DNA from: JAQBZY01 sp038117205
Lineage (GTDB): Bacteria > Pseudomonadota > Alphaproteobacteria > Rhodospirillales > Casp-alpha2
NCBI GenBank assembly: GCA_038117205.1
Contig: JAYOFL010000004.1
Span: 1-64,000 of the forward strand
Direction: 5' to 3'
Length of the DNA stretch: 64,000 nucleotides
Position 1 is the stretch's first letter. Each line of letters opens with the position of its first letter. Position numbers and translations under genes: made by a program. Positions 50,778-59,080 of this stretch are shown here, piece after piece. The notes under the pieces were generated by a model. It saw only the letters and a list, made by a program, of their open reading frames with translations, ran no database searches and had not been told where the DNA came from.

Positions 50778-51976
50778 ATCTTCTGGTCCAGATCGCGTTC
50801 CGTTTCGATGTGCGCCAGTTCCGGCACGGCGAGACGGATGGCGGCGACGATGTCTTTCTTGCTCCAGGCCGGTTGCGCACGCAGCCGTGCGACGGCGTCG
50901 AGGGCCGCGTCCAAGCCCCGCCGGTCCCAGCCGCGCATGCCGTCGACGACGCCGATGGCGGCGTGACGCGACGTATCAATGGCGTCGCCATCGCGATGAA
51001 ACTCCTCGAGCGGTTTCTCGCCGCTGGTGTCGGAGGGCGCGAAATGGCACGGCCAGCGCCCGCCTTCGCCGGGAACCATGCGCCGGGCTTCTTCCTCGCT
51101 CTCGCAGTAGAGCGGCGCCAAGCCCCGGCTCCTGAGGATGATCTCGGCGATTTCTTGGAACGTCAGGGTGTCGGCGTCCGGATTGAGACGCGGGAAATAC
51201 ACCTCGCCCGACGCGCCCAAGGCGCCGGCGAGCAGACACAACTCGCCGGCTTCCCGGTGCGAGATGAAATAGCGCCGCACATCGCTCGGTCCCGCCAGCG
51301 GCTGGCCGGCGGCGAGCCGGTTCAGGAACCCTTCCAGCAGACTGCCGGCGGAAAAGGCGACGTTGGCGAAACGCGCCGAGCCGACGTGCCGGCGCTCGGC
51401 TTGCGACCACAGCACCTGCTCCATCATGTTCTTGCTCGCACCCATCAGGTTGGCCGGGCGCACCGTCTTGTCCGTCGAGACAGAGAAGACGCGGGTCGCC
51501 GCGCCGGCCGGCAGTCCGGACAGGAACGCCGCCAGCGAGACCACGTTGGTATCGAGCATGCGCATCAGGCTGTAGGGATCGCGCTCGGCGCGGACGTGTT
51601 TCATGGCCGCGAAATTGAAGATGGCGTCGTAGGGTCCGTGCGCGGCGACCAGGCGCTCGAAGATCGGACTGCCGAGCTCGGCAACGAAGGTGCGGAAATC
51701 GTCCGGCGACGGTTGGCCGGAAGACCGCAGGTCGCGGACCAGTTCGACAAGGGTGTTCTCGTTGATGTCGACGGCGTGCAGCGCGTCGGGCCGGAACGCC
51801 AGCGCCTGGCGGACGATGCTCGACCCGATGGAGCCGCCGGCGCCGATTACCAGAAGCCGCGCGCCGCCGAGCGTCTCGGCAAGCGCCGCCCCGTTCGCCG
51901 CCATGTCGGCGGCGAAGAGCGAGTCCTCGCGGCCGAGAATCTCGGCCAGGACGCGGCTGTCGGGCGTGGCGGTCAT
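50774..51976 (-). CDS. legB: NDP-sugar 4,6-dehydratase of the CapD/FlaA1 type, LegB-like
   Basis: 400 residues. NAD motif GAGGSIGSS at 45-53, then STDK (167-170) and MGASK (178-182), the M-x3-K variant of the SDR active site that marks CapD/FlaA1-type dehydratases. It removes water from an NDP-GlcNAc to give a 4-keto-6-deoxy sugar, the first committed step. I place the start at MTATPDS (51976); a frame opening 48 bases earlier begins inside the ops element and has no better ribosome site. First gene of the leg operon, 165-190 bases after its promoter. Confidence 0.8.
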   Translation of the reverse strand: MTATPDSRVLAEILGREDSLFAADMAANGAALAETLGGARLLVIGAGGSIGSSIVRQALAFRPDALHAVDINENTLVELVRDLRSSGQPSPDDFRTFVAELGSPIFERLVAAHGPYDAIFNFAAMKHVRAERDPYSLMRMLDTNVVSLAAFLSGLPAGAATRVFSVSTDKTVRPANLMGASKNMMEQVLWSQAERRHVGSARFANVAFSAGSLLEGFLNRLAAGQPLAGPSDVRRYFISHREAGELCLLAGALGASGEVYFPRLNPDADTLTFQEIAEIILRSRGLAPLYCESEEEARRMVPGEGGRWPCHFAPSDTSGEKPLEEFHRDGDAIDTSRHAAIGVVDGMRGWDRRGLDAALDAVARLRAQPAWSKKDIVAAIRLAVPELAHIETERDLDQKM

Positions 51977-52008
51977 CCGTTGATCGGTGCTCGAAGATGA
52001 GAGGGTGC

Positions 52009-52067
52009 GGCACGCTACCGCCATTCGGGTGAACGGCGTTCATCCGGCGGTTCGGGCGGTAGCTGCC
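52009..52067 (-). promoter_or_regulatory. Nested stem-loop in the leg leader (JUMPstart-like)
   Basis: On the minus strand, GGCAGCTACCGCC (52067-52055) pairs with GGCGGTAGC-G-TGCC (52022-52009), a 13-bp stem with a single bulged G. The loop holds a second hairpin, TGAAC-GCC-GTTCA (within 52029-52043). The downstream arm of the outer stem includes the ops element. Enterobacterial JUMPstart leaders likewise combine ops with upstream complementary sequence. Confidence 0.6.
52011..52022 (-). promoter_or_regulatory. ops: ops element (RfaH/NusG-paralogue recruitment site)
   Basis: The minus strand reads GGCGGTAGCGTG, identical to the 12-base ops element through which E. coli RfaH is loaded on paused RNA polymerase. 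It lies about 130 bases after the leg promoter and 35 bases before the legB start, where an RfaH-type site should be. A NusG/RfaH paralogue is encoded at 60668-61174. Function is predicted by identity and position only. Confidence 0.7.
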
Positions 52068-52156
52068 GGCCACGCGACCGCGTGCGGTCGAGGGCCTGCC
52101 GGCGCCGCCGCCAAGCCCCGCAATCCGGGACCGCGACGGCCTTGCGCCAGGGCCGC

Positions 52157-52186
52157 ACTATAAGGCGTTCACGATATGAACGTCAA
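52157..52186 (-). promoter_or_regulatory. Promoter of the leg operon with operator in the spacer
   Basis: Minus strand: TTGACG (-35, complement of 52181-52186), 18-base spacer, TATAGT (-10, complement of 52157-52162), 5/6 matches each. The spacer contains the palindrome described separately at 52167-52181. Same geometry as the promoter at 61861-61890, base for base in the -35, operator and -10 positions. It lies just after the stop of the flippase-like gene. Confidence 0.75.
52167..52181. promoter_or_regulatory. Operator palindrome GTTCAC-GAT-ATGAAC
   Basis: A 15-base inverted repeat GTTCAY-N3-RTGAAC between the -35 and -10 of the leg promoter, followed by GTCAA as in the site at 61871. Probable binding site for the MarR-type protein encoded at 61171-61821, placed where binding would block RNA polymerase. 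Confidence 0.65.
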
Positions 52187-52190
52187 TCGC

Positions 52191-53267
52191 CTAGAAAATT
52201 GATTCGCCTGGGCTCGGCGGGGTATTCGCCGTGTCAGACGCCGGCTTGGCGGCGCCTCCGCCCGGGGCCGCCGGACCCGTCCGCGACGTCCATAGCCAGA
52301 GCGCGGCGCCCGGCAGCGACGACGCCATCCGGACGACCCCGGAGGCGACGGAAATGGCCAGGATGCTCTCCGCGTCGAGCGCCGGCACCCCGGCCAGCAC
52401 ATGCAGGAACAAAAGCTCGCGGCCGCCCCATCCGGCGTACAGGAACGGCAGGTTTTGAACGATGATGACGATTGGCGCCAAGGCGACGAACAGCAGCAGC
52501 GGCGGGTCGGCCATGAAATTGCCGGCGATCAGCCAGGCGATGCCGCCCTGCGCCACGACTTGCACGATATTGAAGAGCGCCTGGCGCGACAGAACCCCGC
52601 CGGAGAGCCGGAACTGCGCCCGGATGTCGTCGACGATGCCGGAGAGCCTGCCGATCCAGGGTCGGCCGCGGTTGCCCGGCGCGCCGGCGGCGGCGATGGC
52701 GAGCGCGCCGGCCACGGCCACTGCGGCCAGAAGGGCGGTCTCGAAGATCAGAAAGTCGCGGGGAATGGGCAACACCGCGTGCGCGGCCAGGAAAACGAGC
52801 GCGGTGGCGAACAGCAGCAACACGCCGACGATCCGGTCGTACAGCGTGCAGAGCGTGGCGACGGCGGCGGAGAGCTTGAGCCGGACGTAGGTGAAGGTCA
52901 GCTTCACGAGATCGCCGGCGGCGGAAAACGGCGCGAAGTGCGCGGCGAACAGGGACAGAAAATTGAGCCCGAACAACATGCCGAAGGCCGGCGAGATACC
53001 GGCCTTGGTTTCGAGGATGAGCCGAAAGCGCGCCGTCGCCGCGGCCAGGCTGATCCACATGAGAAGCATCGAGAGGACGATCGACGCGGGAGATATTGCG
53101 GCCACGACCTTGCCGACGGCGGCGGTGTCGACCTTGCCGAGCGCGTAGATGAGCGCGGCGGCGGAAATGCCGAGGGAAACGGCCGCCGTGGCGATCCGTT
53201 TGATCCGCCGCCCGGACCCGCTGCCCGACGGACGGTCCGCCGGGGGCTCAGCGCTGCTGGACGTCAC
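52191..53267 (-). CDS. UPF0104 / LPG-synthase-TM-like integral membrane protein
   Basis: 358 residues with about eight membrane spans after a charged N-terminus of ~25 residues. FAPFSAAGDLVKLTFTYVR and the later NLPFLYAGWGGRELLFL correspond to the conserved loops of the UPF0104 (lysylphosphatidylglycerol-synthase TM) family. Likely a lipid or lipid-linked-sugar transporter. It follows a GtrB-like gene by 6 bases, so the two may act together on a polyprenyl-phosphate sugar. A paralogue is at 2788-3726. The C-terminus is Pro/Ala-rich and hydrophilic. Confidence 0.75.
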   Translation of the reverse strand: MTSSSAEPPADRPSGSGSGRRIKRIATAAVSLGISAAALIYALGKVDTAAVGKVVAAISPASIVLSMLLMWISLAAATARFRLILETKAGISPAFGMLFGLNFLSLFAAHFAPFSAAGDLVKLTFTYVRLKLSAAVATLCTLYDRIVGVLLLFATALVFLAAHAVLPIPRDFLIFETALLAAVAVAGALAIAAAGAPGNRGRPWIGRLSGIVDDIRAQFRLSGGVLSRQALFNIVQVVAQGGIAWLIAGNFMADPPLLLFVALAPIVIIVQNLPFLYAGWGGRELLFLHVLAGVPALDAESILAISVASGVVRMASSLPGAALWLWTSRTGPAAPGGGAAKPASDTANTPPSPGESIF

Positions 53268-53273
53268 GCCGGT

Positions 53274-54290
53274 TCACGCGCCATCCGCATCCGGCGCGGC
53301 GGGATTGCGGGACTTGGCGGACGGGCGCAGCCGGTAGCGGCGCTGCGGCTCCGGCTGGAACAGGACCCGGATCACCAACTCGCCGATCAGGCCTTGCGTG
53401 ATCAGTACGACGCCGGTCAGCATCAGGAACACGCCCAACATCAGAAGCGGCCGGCCGCCGATGCTTTCGTGAAAGAAGATCTTGAGGAACGCCAGATAGG
53501 CGGAGATGGCGAACCCCGGCACCATCAGAATGATTCCGAGACCGCCGAAGAAGTGGATCGGCCGGTCCAGGTACTTGTGCATGAACTTGATCAGCAGAAG
53601 ATCGAGCAGAACGCGGAACGTCCGGTCGAAGCCGTACTTCGAGCGTCCGAATTTCCGGGGCCGGTGGTTGACCGGCGTCTCGACGATGCGCGCGCCGACG
53701 TCGGCCAGGACGGCGGGCAGGAACCGGTGCATCTCGCCGTAAATCCGGACGTTCTCAAGATACGAACGGCGATACGCCTTCATGCTGCAGCCGTAGTCGT
53801 GCAGCCTGACGCCGGTGACGGCGGAAATCAGACGGTTGGCGACGTTGGAGAACAGCACCCGCAACTTGCCGTCGTGGCGGTCCTTGCGCCAGCCGGACAC
53901 CAGGTCGGCGGCGTTTTCGTCGAGCATCTTCAAGAGGCGCGGAATGTCGGCGGGGTCGTTCTGCAGGTCGCCGTCGAGTGTCACAACGGCGTCGCCCCGC
54001 GCCGCGTCGAAACCGGCCTGCATGGCCGTCGTCTGACCGTAGTTCCGCGCCAGAAATACGCCCCGGACCTGCGGATAGGTCTTCGCGGCCTTGTCGATCT
54101 CTTGCGGCGTGCCGTCTCGCGACCCGTCGTCGACGAGAATGATCTCGAAGCTGCGTTCGAGAGGCGTCAGGCTCTCGATCAGTTTCGCCGTGAGCTCCGA
54201 GACGGACTCCTCCTCAAGGTAAAGCGGGACCACGACGCTGACGTCGAGGGCCGGGGGATCGTCCGATTTTCCGTCAGCGGGTGTCTGCAT
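53274..54290 (-). CDS. GtrB/DPM1-like polyprenyl-phosphate glycosyltransferase (GT2)
   Basis: 338 residues from the ATG at 54290. GT-A domain with VVVPLYLEEESV, DDGSRDGT, ARNYGQTTAMQAG and the DGDLQNDP metal motif; KFGRSKYGF follows, and two membrane spans close the protein (about residues 238-300). This is the ArnC/GtrB/PglN layout making polyprenyl-phosphate sugar on the inner leaflet. The following flippase-like gene and the divergent membrane protein could use that donor. A frame starting 180 bases earlier lies within the divergent promoter gap and is not used. Confidence 0.85.
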   Translation of the reverse strand: MQTPADGKSDDPPALDVSVVVPLYLEEESVSELTAKLIESLTPLERSFEIILVDDGSRDGTPQEIDKAAKTYPQVRGVFLARNYGQTTAMQAGFDAARGDAVVTLDGDLQNDPADIPRLLKMLDENAADLVSGWRKDRHDGKLRVLFSNVANRLISAVTGVRLHDYGCSMKAYRRSYLENVRIYGEMHRFLPAVLADVGARIVETPVNHRPRKFGRSKYGFDRTFRVLLDLLLIKFMHKYLDRPIHFFGGLGIILMVPGFAISAYLAFLKIFFHESIGGRPLLMLGVFLMLTGVVLITQGLIGELVIRVLFQPEPQRRYRLRPSAKSRNPAAPDADGA

Positions 54291-54405
54291 GCGGAACGCC
54301 TGAGAGTCTCCGGTGCGTTTAAGACCGGTGTTTATAAGGATTGCGCATTGCCTTATACACACAAAGTCCGGATCGGGCACCGCCAATATTGGCGCGGTCG
54401 GCGCC
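54291..54405. promoter_or_regulatory. Divergent promoter region with two inverted repeats
   Basis: The gap between the GtrB-like gene (minus) and the large membrane protein (plus) is A/T-rich for this genome. It has TATAAGG...CCTTATA (54333-54357, 7-bp arms, 11-base loop), each arm a possible -10 for one direction. It also has a perfect 14-base palindrome CGCCAATATTGGCG (54381-54394), a good candidate operator. I could not fix -35 partners. Confidence 0.4.
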
Positions 54406-56589
54406 GTGGCCGCGCCGGACCGGGGCGCCCGGCCGTCGACGAACGGAGACAAGGCGCTGAGTTTCGACACATTACTTCTCCTGGTTGCCGCGCCATTCGC
54501 GATTCTGGCCTTTGTGTTCGCGGGGCGGAAAGCGGCGCCGCACTTGTCGCGCCGAGACGCGCAATGGCTCGGCTTCGCCTGGGTCGTGCTTTGGAGCGTC
54601 GAGTACTGGATCGCCGGCGACCGCTCGTTCCTGTTGTTCGGCGCCGAGCTCGAATACGGGCTTGCCGTCGATCTCCTGGTTTCCGTTCTTAACGACGGCG
54701 CGCGGTATCTGCACCGGTTGGCCGGCGGCGTCGACCGTTACGTCATGACGACGAACGCCGGCCAGTTGCTGTCCCTCGAGCGCATTTTGGCCGACTGGCT
54801 GCCGCTCGGTGCGGCGAACGGCGTGCACAAGATTACCGTCTGCGCCGTCGGCTTCGTCGGCACGTATCGGCTGAGCCGTAGCGCCGGTGCGGACCGTTGG
54901 CAGGCGACGCTCCTGGCGTCGTTGTTCACGCTGAGCCATCAGCGCATCACGGTGATGACCTGGAGCCACGGTACCGGGTTCGCCGCCTTGCCGCTCGGCG
55001 CCTACCTGCTGGTCGCCCGCGCCGGGCGGCGGCACTATTGGGCCGGCGTCGCCGCCTTTGCCGCCTTCTTCGCCGCCAGTTGCACGCCCACGCACAGCCT
55101 GATCGCGCTTAGCGTCGCCGTCGTCGGCACGGCCGTCGCCTTTGGGCGTTGGCGTCTCGCCTGGATGGCGCTGCTGGCGCTCGCCGCCGTTCTGATCGTC
55201 GTCGTCGTCAACTGGCACGAGGGACTGTTCGCGAAATTTCTGCTCGGCGCCGAAACGGTGCGTGGCGACAGCGTCGAGACAAACTGGATGCCGATCCGCC
55301 CGGCGGTCCTTCTGGTGGGCGTCGCGGCGGCATTGGGCTGTGTCGTTGTCGACCGCCGGGACGGTTGGCGGATCGCGGTCGCCCTGGCGTTCGCCGCCGG
55401 TTGCGGCGAGGCGGCGCAATATCTGACGGCGAGCGTTCCGCTGCTGGCGCCGGTTCGGAACATCAATTTTCACAACGGCGACGCCGCCATACCGGTTCTC
55501 GCCCTGCTGGCGGCGGCGATGTTCATGGCGCGGGCGCGCATCGCCGGCGGCATGGCCACCAAACAGAAGATCGCCACCATGCTTCTCGCCGGTCTCGTCG
55601 CCGGCCACCTGGCGTGGCAGAAGGCCTACGACGGCGCGGTGTGGCTGAGCGAAGGCGGCCTCGGCGTTCTCGCCAGCGTATCGGACCGGCTCCGCGATGC
55701 GCCGTGGAAACCGCTCGAGCCGGTGCGCGCCGTCAGCGTTCCCTATCGTCTGCCCGCCAACGCGGTCGCCGCCGCCGGGCTCGACACGTTCGACGGCATG
55801 TTTCCGCTGATCGACCGCCGCATCGCGGCATATTGGGATGCGGTCGTGGCGCCCCGCCGCATCGACGCGGCGTCGGCGTTTCTGATGATTCCGGGTGCTT
55901 CCTACGATCCGAAATGCTGCCGGGAATATCGCTTCGCCGAAATGGCGGACGTCGATCTGCTGCGGCTCGCCAACGTCGGGATCGTGTTGTCGGTGCTGCC
56001 GCTCCGTGACGACCGTCTCGTGGAATTGACGCCGCCGGCGCCGTTCGATCTACCGCGCGCGGACGGATCGCGGTGGGCGCGCGCCGGCGCATTGGCGGAG
56101 GCCATTCTGCGGCCGGCCCCGGTCCGCGCCTATGCTATCGCGGATCCTCTGCCGCGCGTCTACGGCGCGACGGATGTCGTCGTCCTGCCGGACGCCGTGT
56201 CGGACGCGGAATACTTCGCGCGAGTCCGCGCCGACGGGCTTCGCCGCGCCGCCGTCGTTCGCGGTGCCGCCATTCACCCTGGCGGCGCGCCGTTCAAGGC
56301 CGCCCCGTCGCTCGCCGTGGACACGTACTCGCTGATCGCGGACGGGTTTGACATCCAAGTGACGGCGCCCGACGGCGGCGTCGTCATCGTCAATGCGCTC
56401 CTCAACAGGTTCTGGCAGGCGGCGGTGGACGGCGTGCCGGCCGGCCTCGCGCCGGTGAATGGATTTCAGACCGCCGTGCAGGTGCCGCCGGGGGCGCGGC
56501 GCATCGAACTCCGCTACGCGCGGCCGAGCTTCGTCGATATCTTGAGCGGACGGGCGACGCTTGCGGCGGCCGTCAGGCCACGACCTTGA
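54406..56589 (+). CDS. Large polytopic membrane protein, unknown (GT-C-like layout)
   Basis: About 727 residues. Roughly ten membrane spans occupy the first ~400 residues, and the last ~300 are soluble. Motifs I can see: an acidic first loop after span 2 (WVVLWSVEYWIAGDRSFLLF), SVPYRLPANAVAAAGLDTFD, and a beta-rich C-terminus. The plan resembles periplasm-facing GT-C transferases and YfhO/DUF6044-type proteins, but I do not recognise the family. The start is uncertain: a GTG at 54313 would place the divergent promoters inside the gene, so I prefer the GTG at 54406. No clear ribosome site precedes either. The 3' end overlaps the convergent radical SAM gene by 17 bases. Confidence 0.6.
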   Translation: MAAPDRGARPSTNGDKALSFDTLLLLVAAPFAILAFVFAGRKAAPHLSRRDAQWLGFAWVVLWSVEYWIAGDRSFLLFGAELEYGLAVDLLVSVLNDGARYLHRLAGGVDRYVMTTNAGQLLSLERILADWLPLGAANGVHKITVCAVGFVGTYRLSRSAGADRWQATLLASLFTLSHQRITVMTWSHGTGFAALPLGAYLLVARAGRRHYWAGVAAFAAFFAASCTPTHSLIALSVAVVGTAVAFGRWRLAWMALLALAAVLIVVVVNWHEGLFAKFLLGAETVRGDSVETNWMPIRPAVLLVGVAAALGCVVVDRRDGWRIAVALAFAAGCGEAAQYLTASVPLLAPVRNINFHNGDAAIPVLALLAAAMFMARARIAGGMATKQKIATMLLAGLVAGHLAWQKAYDGAVWLSEGGLGVLASVSDRLRDAPWKPLEPVRAVSVPYRLPANAVAAAGLDTFDGMFPLIDRRIAAYWDAVVAPRRIDAASAFLMIPGASYDPKCCREYRFAEMADVDLLRLANVGIVLSVLPLRDDRLVELTPPAPFDLPRADGSRWARAGALAEAILRPAPVRAYAIADPLPRVYGATDVVVLPDAVSDAEYFARVRADGLRRAAVVRGAAIHPGGAPFKAAPSLAVDTYSLIADGFDIQVTAPDGGVVIVNALLNRFWQAAVDGVPAGLAPVNGFQTAVQVPPGARRIELRYARPSFVDILSGRATLAAAVRPRP

Positions 56590-58114
56590 CCTTCTCGGCG
56601 CCGACGATCTGGTATTGCGCCGGCCGCGCCTTGGTCGCGTTAAAGTCCCAGTGCGGCCAGCGCTCGCGGGCATAGTAGCTCGCCGGATAGGTCTTGCTGG
56701 TCGCCGACAGCAGCAGAAACTTCACGAAGTAATACGCGTCCCAGAGAATCTCGCCGGTCCGGACGCCGCGCAGCAGGCGCTGAATCCAGAACCGCGGATT
56801 GTGCAGGATCGCCCGGCGATAGCCGATCTTCATGAATTCGAGGATCGTGTCGTAGCTGATGCTCGGATGGTTGAACAGCGGCTCTTCCGTATAGATGAAA
56901 TAGTCGTCCCAGTTGTAGGACTTGATCGTCTTGGCCTCGACCGCCTTGTTGAACATGGGCGTGCCGGGGAAGCCGATGGTGACGCCGAACTTGAGAACGT
57001 CGAGCGGCAGCCGGCGCGCGAACTCGATGGTATCCATCATGGTTTCATCGGTGTCGGCGGATAGGCCGAGCAGGAAGAAGCCGGTCGTGTCGAGGCCGGC
57101 GGCGCGCGCCATGTTGACGGCCTTGTATCCCTGCTCGATGGACGCCTTGCCGCCCTTGCCGAAGGCCTTCAGCACCGCGTCGTTGCCGGATTCGAACCCG
57201 AACGACACGCGATAGCAGCCGGCGCGGCGCATCTTCTCGAACAGTTCGTCGTCGGCGCTTTCGACCCGGATGCCGTTGCTGGCGGTCCAGATAATGTCGA
57301 GGTTCCTGGCGGAAATGGCGTCGCAGACGTCGCCGGCCCAACGTTGGTCGGACGTGAAGATATCGTCGGCGAGCTTGAATTCGCGGAATCCCAGCCGCTG
57401 CAGATGTTCCGCCTCGTCCGCGCACCGCTCCGGCGACTTCTTGCGGTAACCCAGGCCCATGGCGACCTTGCTGGCGCAGAAGTCGCATTTGAAGACGCAG
57501 CCGCGCGAGAACTCGGCCATCGTGATCGGCGTCCGCCGCGCATAGAGCTTCGACATCGCCGTGTATTCGTCGGGATTGTAAAGGTGCCACGCCGGCATCG
57601 GCAGCGTATCGAGATCGGCGATCGGCGGGCGCCATCCGGTGAACGTCGGCTCGCCGTTGTCGTTGTAATAGAGACCGAGGATGTCCTTCGGCGCCTTGCC
57701 GTCGCAATATTCGGCGAAGGAGAAATCGGCCTCGCCGACGAATATGGCGTCGAGCATGGTCTCCTTCATCGACTCGTAGGGCAGCGCCGAAAGGTGCGGC
57801 CCACCGGCGACGACGGCGATGTCTTTCGAGACGTCCTTGGCCAGAACGCTGATGTCGCGCACTTGGTTCATCAGCGGCGTCGTCGCGGTGACGCCGACGA
57901 CGTCGGGTTTGAAGGCGCGGATGCCGTCCGAGATGATCCGGTGATCGTAGGGCTTGGAGGAGAGATCGAGAATCTCGACCTGATGGCCGCCCTGCAGGGC
58001 GGCGCCGGCGATGGTCGCGATGCCGAGCGTCGGATGCACCGGATTGATGATGCCGGCCTTGGCGTTGCCGTAGCTGCCAAAATAGGACGGATTGATCAGA
58101 AGGACGCGTGCCAT
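56573..58114 (-). CDS. B12-binding-domain radical SAM protein
   Basis: 513 residues. Residues 1-~140 form a cobalamin-binding-like Rossmann domain (VLLINPSYFGSYG, LGIATIAGAALQGGHQV, VVGVTATTP, AGGPHLSALP, but without DxHxxG). Then comes the radical SAM barrel with GCVFKCDFC giving C206, C210 and C213. A ~130-residue C-terminus with many aromatic residues follows. This class (class B radical SAM methylases and relatives) often methylates unactivated carbon or rearranges lipids and sugars. It is 87 bases downstream of the epimerase gene, in the MarR-NusG operon. Substrate unknown. Confidence 0.75.
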   Translation of the reverse strand: MARVLLINPSYFGSYGNAKAGIINPVHPTLGIATIAGAALQGGHQVEILDLSSKPYDHRIISDGIRAFKPDVVGVTATTPLMNQVRDISVLAKDVSKDIAVVAGGPHLSALPYESMKETMLDAIFVGEADFSFAEYCDGKAPKDILGLYYNDNGEPTFTGWRPPIADLDTLPMPAWHLYNPDEYTAMSKLYARRTPITMAEFSRGCVFKCDFCASKVAMGLGYRKKSPERCADEAEHLQRLGFREFKLADDIFTSDQRWAGDVCDAISARNLDIIWTASNGIRVESADDELFEKMRRAGCYRVSFGFESGNDAVLKAFGKGGKASIEQGYKAVNMARAAGLDTTGFFLLGLSADTDETMMDTIEFARRLPLDVLKFGVTIGFPGTPMFNKAVEAKTIKSYNWDDYFIYTEEPLFNHPSISYDTILEFMKIGYRRAILHNPRFWIQRLLRGVRTGEILWDAYYFVKFLLLSATSKTYPASYYARERWPHWDFNATKARPAQYQIVGAEKVKVVA

Positions 58115-58201
58115 CGGGTCATTCTTTCGAGCGCATCTGGGCCGGCACGTCGCCGATCCTCGCGGTTGCCATCCGTCTATGTAGCTTCCCCGCCATGCAC
58201 T

Positions 58202-59080
58202 TTAAACCCCTAGTTCGGGACCGGCGGCGCCGCCGGGCGGTTGCGCCAGCCGTGACAGCCGTCCGATATCGCGGTAAAGCAGGGTCAGCAGGCGTTCCGC
58301 CGTTCCCGCCGGCGCGATCCGGAGCGCCCGCGCCGCGACGAGGATTCGGATCAGCAGACCCGTCGGAACGACGAGCGGCAGACGCCGGCGCGGGTGACGC
58401 GCTTCCAGCCCCTCGAAGAAGGCGCGCGGCGTCAGCGGCGGCTCGGGATAGCCGGCGTAGACGCCGGGCGCGGCGTGCGTTTGCCAGAACGGACGCATCC
58501 GCGCCAGCAACGCCGCCGCGCCGACCGGATAGAAGCGGTAGTCGCCGGGCCGGAAATCGAACGCGAATGGCGTCTTGGCGACCAGACCTTCGATCTTGCC
58601 GTAGGCCGATCCCAGCTCGGCAGATTCCAACAGGCCGGAGACGAGCACGCTGCCGCCGCGCTCCCGGACCAGCGTCTCCATCAGGAACTTCGTCCGGCCG
58701 TACACGGACGGCGCACCGGCGCCGGCGGCGATGGTCGACACGAACAGGAACCGATCCGGATGCGGACAGCCCTGCAAAAGGTTTTCGATCATCCGGCGGT
58801 TGTCGGCCAGGGCTGCTTCCGCGTCGGTGCCGCGCCGCCACGCCAGATGCACGACGGCGTCGGCGGACGACAATTCTTGCCGCAGCCGATCCGGCAGCGG
58901 GGCGCTGAGATCGCAGGCGAGGTAGTCAACGCCGGGCGCCTGGTACAGCGCGTCGCCGGCGCCCCGGCGCGGCGACAGGACGGCGAGGACGGCGGTGCCG
59001 GGCGTCGCCGCCATATCGCGGATCAGCATCTGGCCCGGGGTCGAGCCGGCGCCGGTGACGACGACCCGGCGCTCAGGCAT
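58202..59080 (-). CDS. NAD(P)-dependent sugar epimerase/dehydratase family protein
   Basis: 292 residues of the extended SDR family: VVVTGAGSTPGQML at the start, VSTIAAG (Ser/Thr region) and Y127-x3-K131 (SVYGRTKFLME). Unusually short C-terminal substrate domain. It overlaps the GMC oxidoreductase gene by 8 bases. Probably acts on a nucleotide sugar or on a product of that oxidase. The ATG at 59080 is chosen because the longer frame reads into the neighbour with no supporting motif. Confidence 0.7.
   Translation of the reverse strand: MPERRVVVTGAGSTPGQMLIRDMAATPGTAVLAVLSPRRGAGDALYQAPGVDYLACDLSAPLPDRLRQELSSADAVVHLAWRRGTDAEAALADNRRMIENLLQGCPHPDRFLFVSTIAAGAGAPSVYGRTKFLMETLVRERGGSVLVSGLLESAELGSAYGKIEGLVAKTPFAFDFRPGDYRFYPVGAAALLARMRPFWQTHAAPGVYAGYPEPPLTPRAFFEGLEARHPRRRLPLVVPTGLLIRILVAARALRIAPAGTAERLLTLLYRDIGRLSRLAQPPGGAAGPELGV

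Noticed and set aside
52029..52043. GTGAAC-GGC-GTTCAT as another MarR operator
   Set aside because: The half-sites are everted relative to the operators and lie in the leader; better explained as the inner hairpin of the ops stem-loop.
54313..54405. Longer N-terminus of the large membrane protein from a GTG at 54313
   Set aside because: It would leave only 22 bases to the divergent gene and put the A/T-rich promoter-like repeats inside the coding region.
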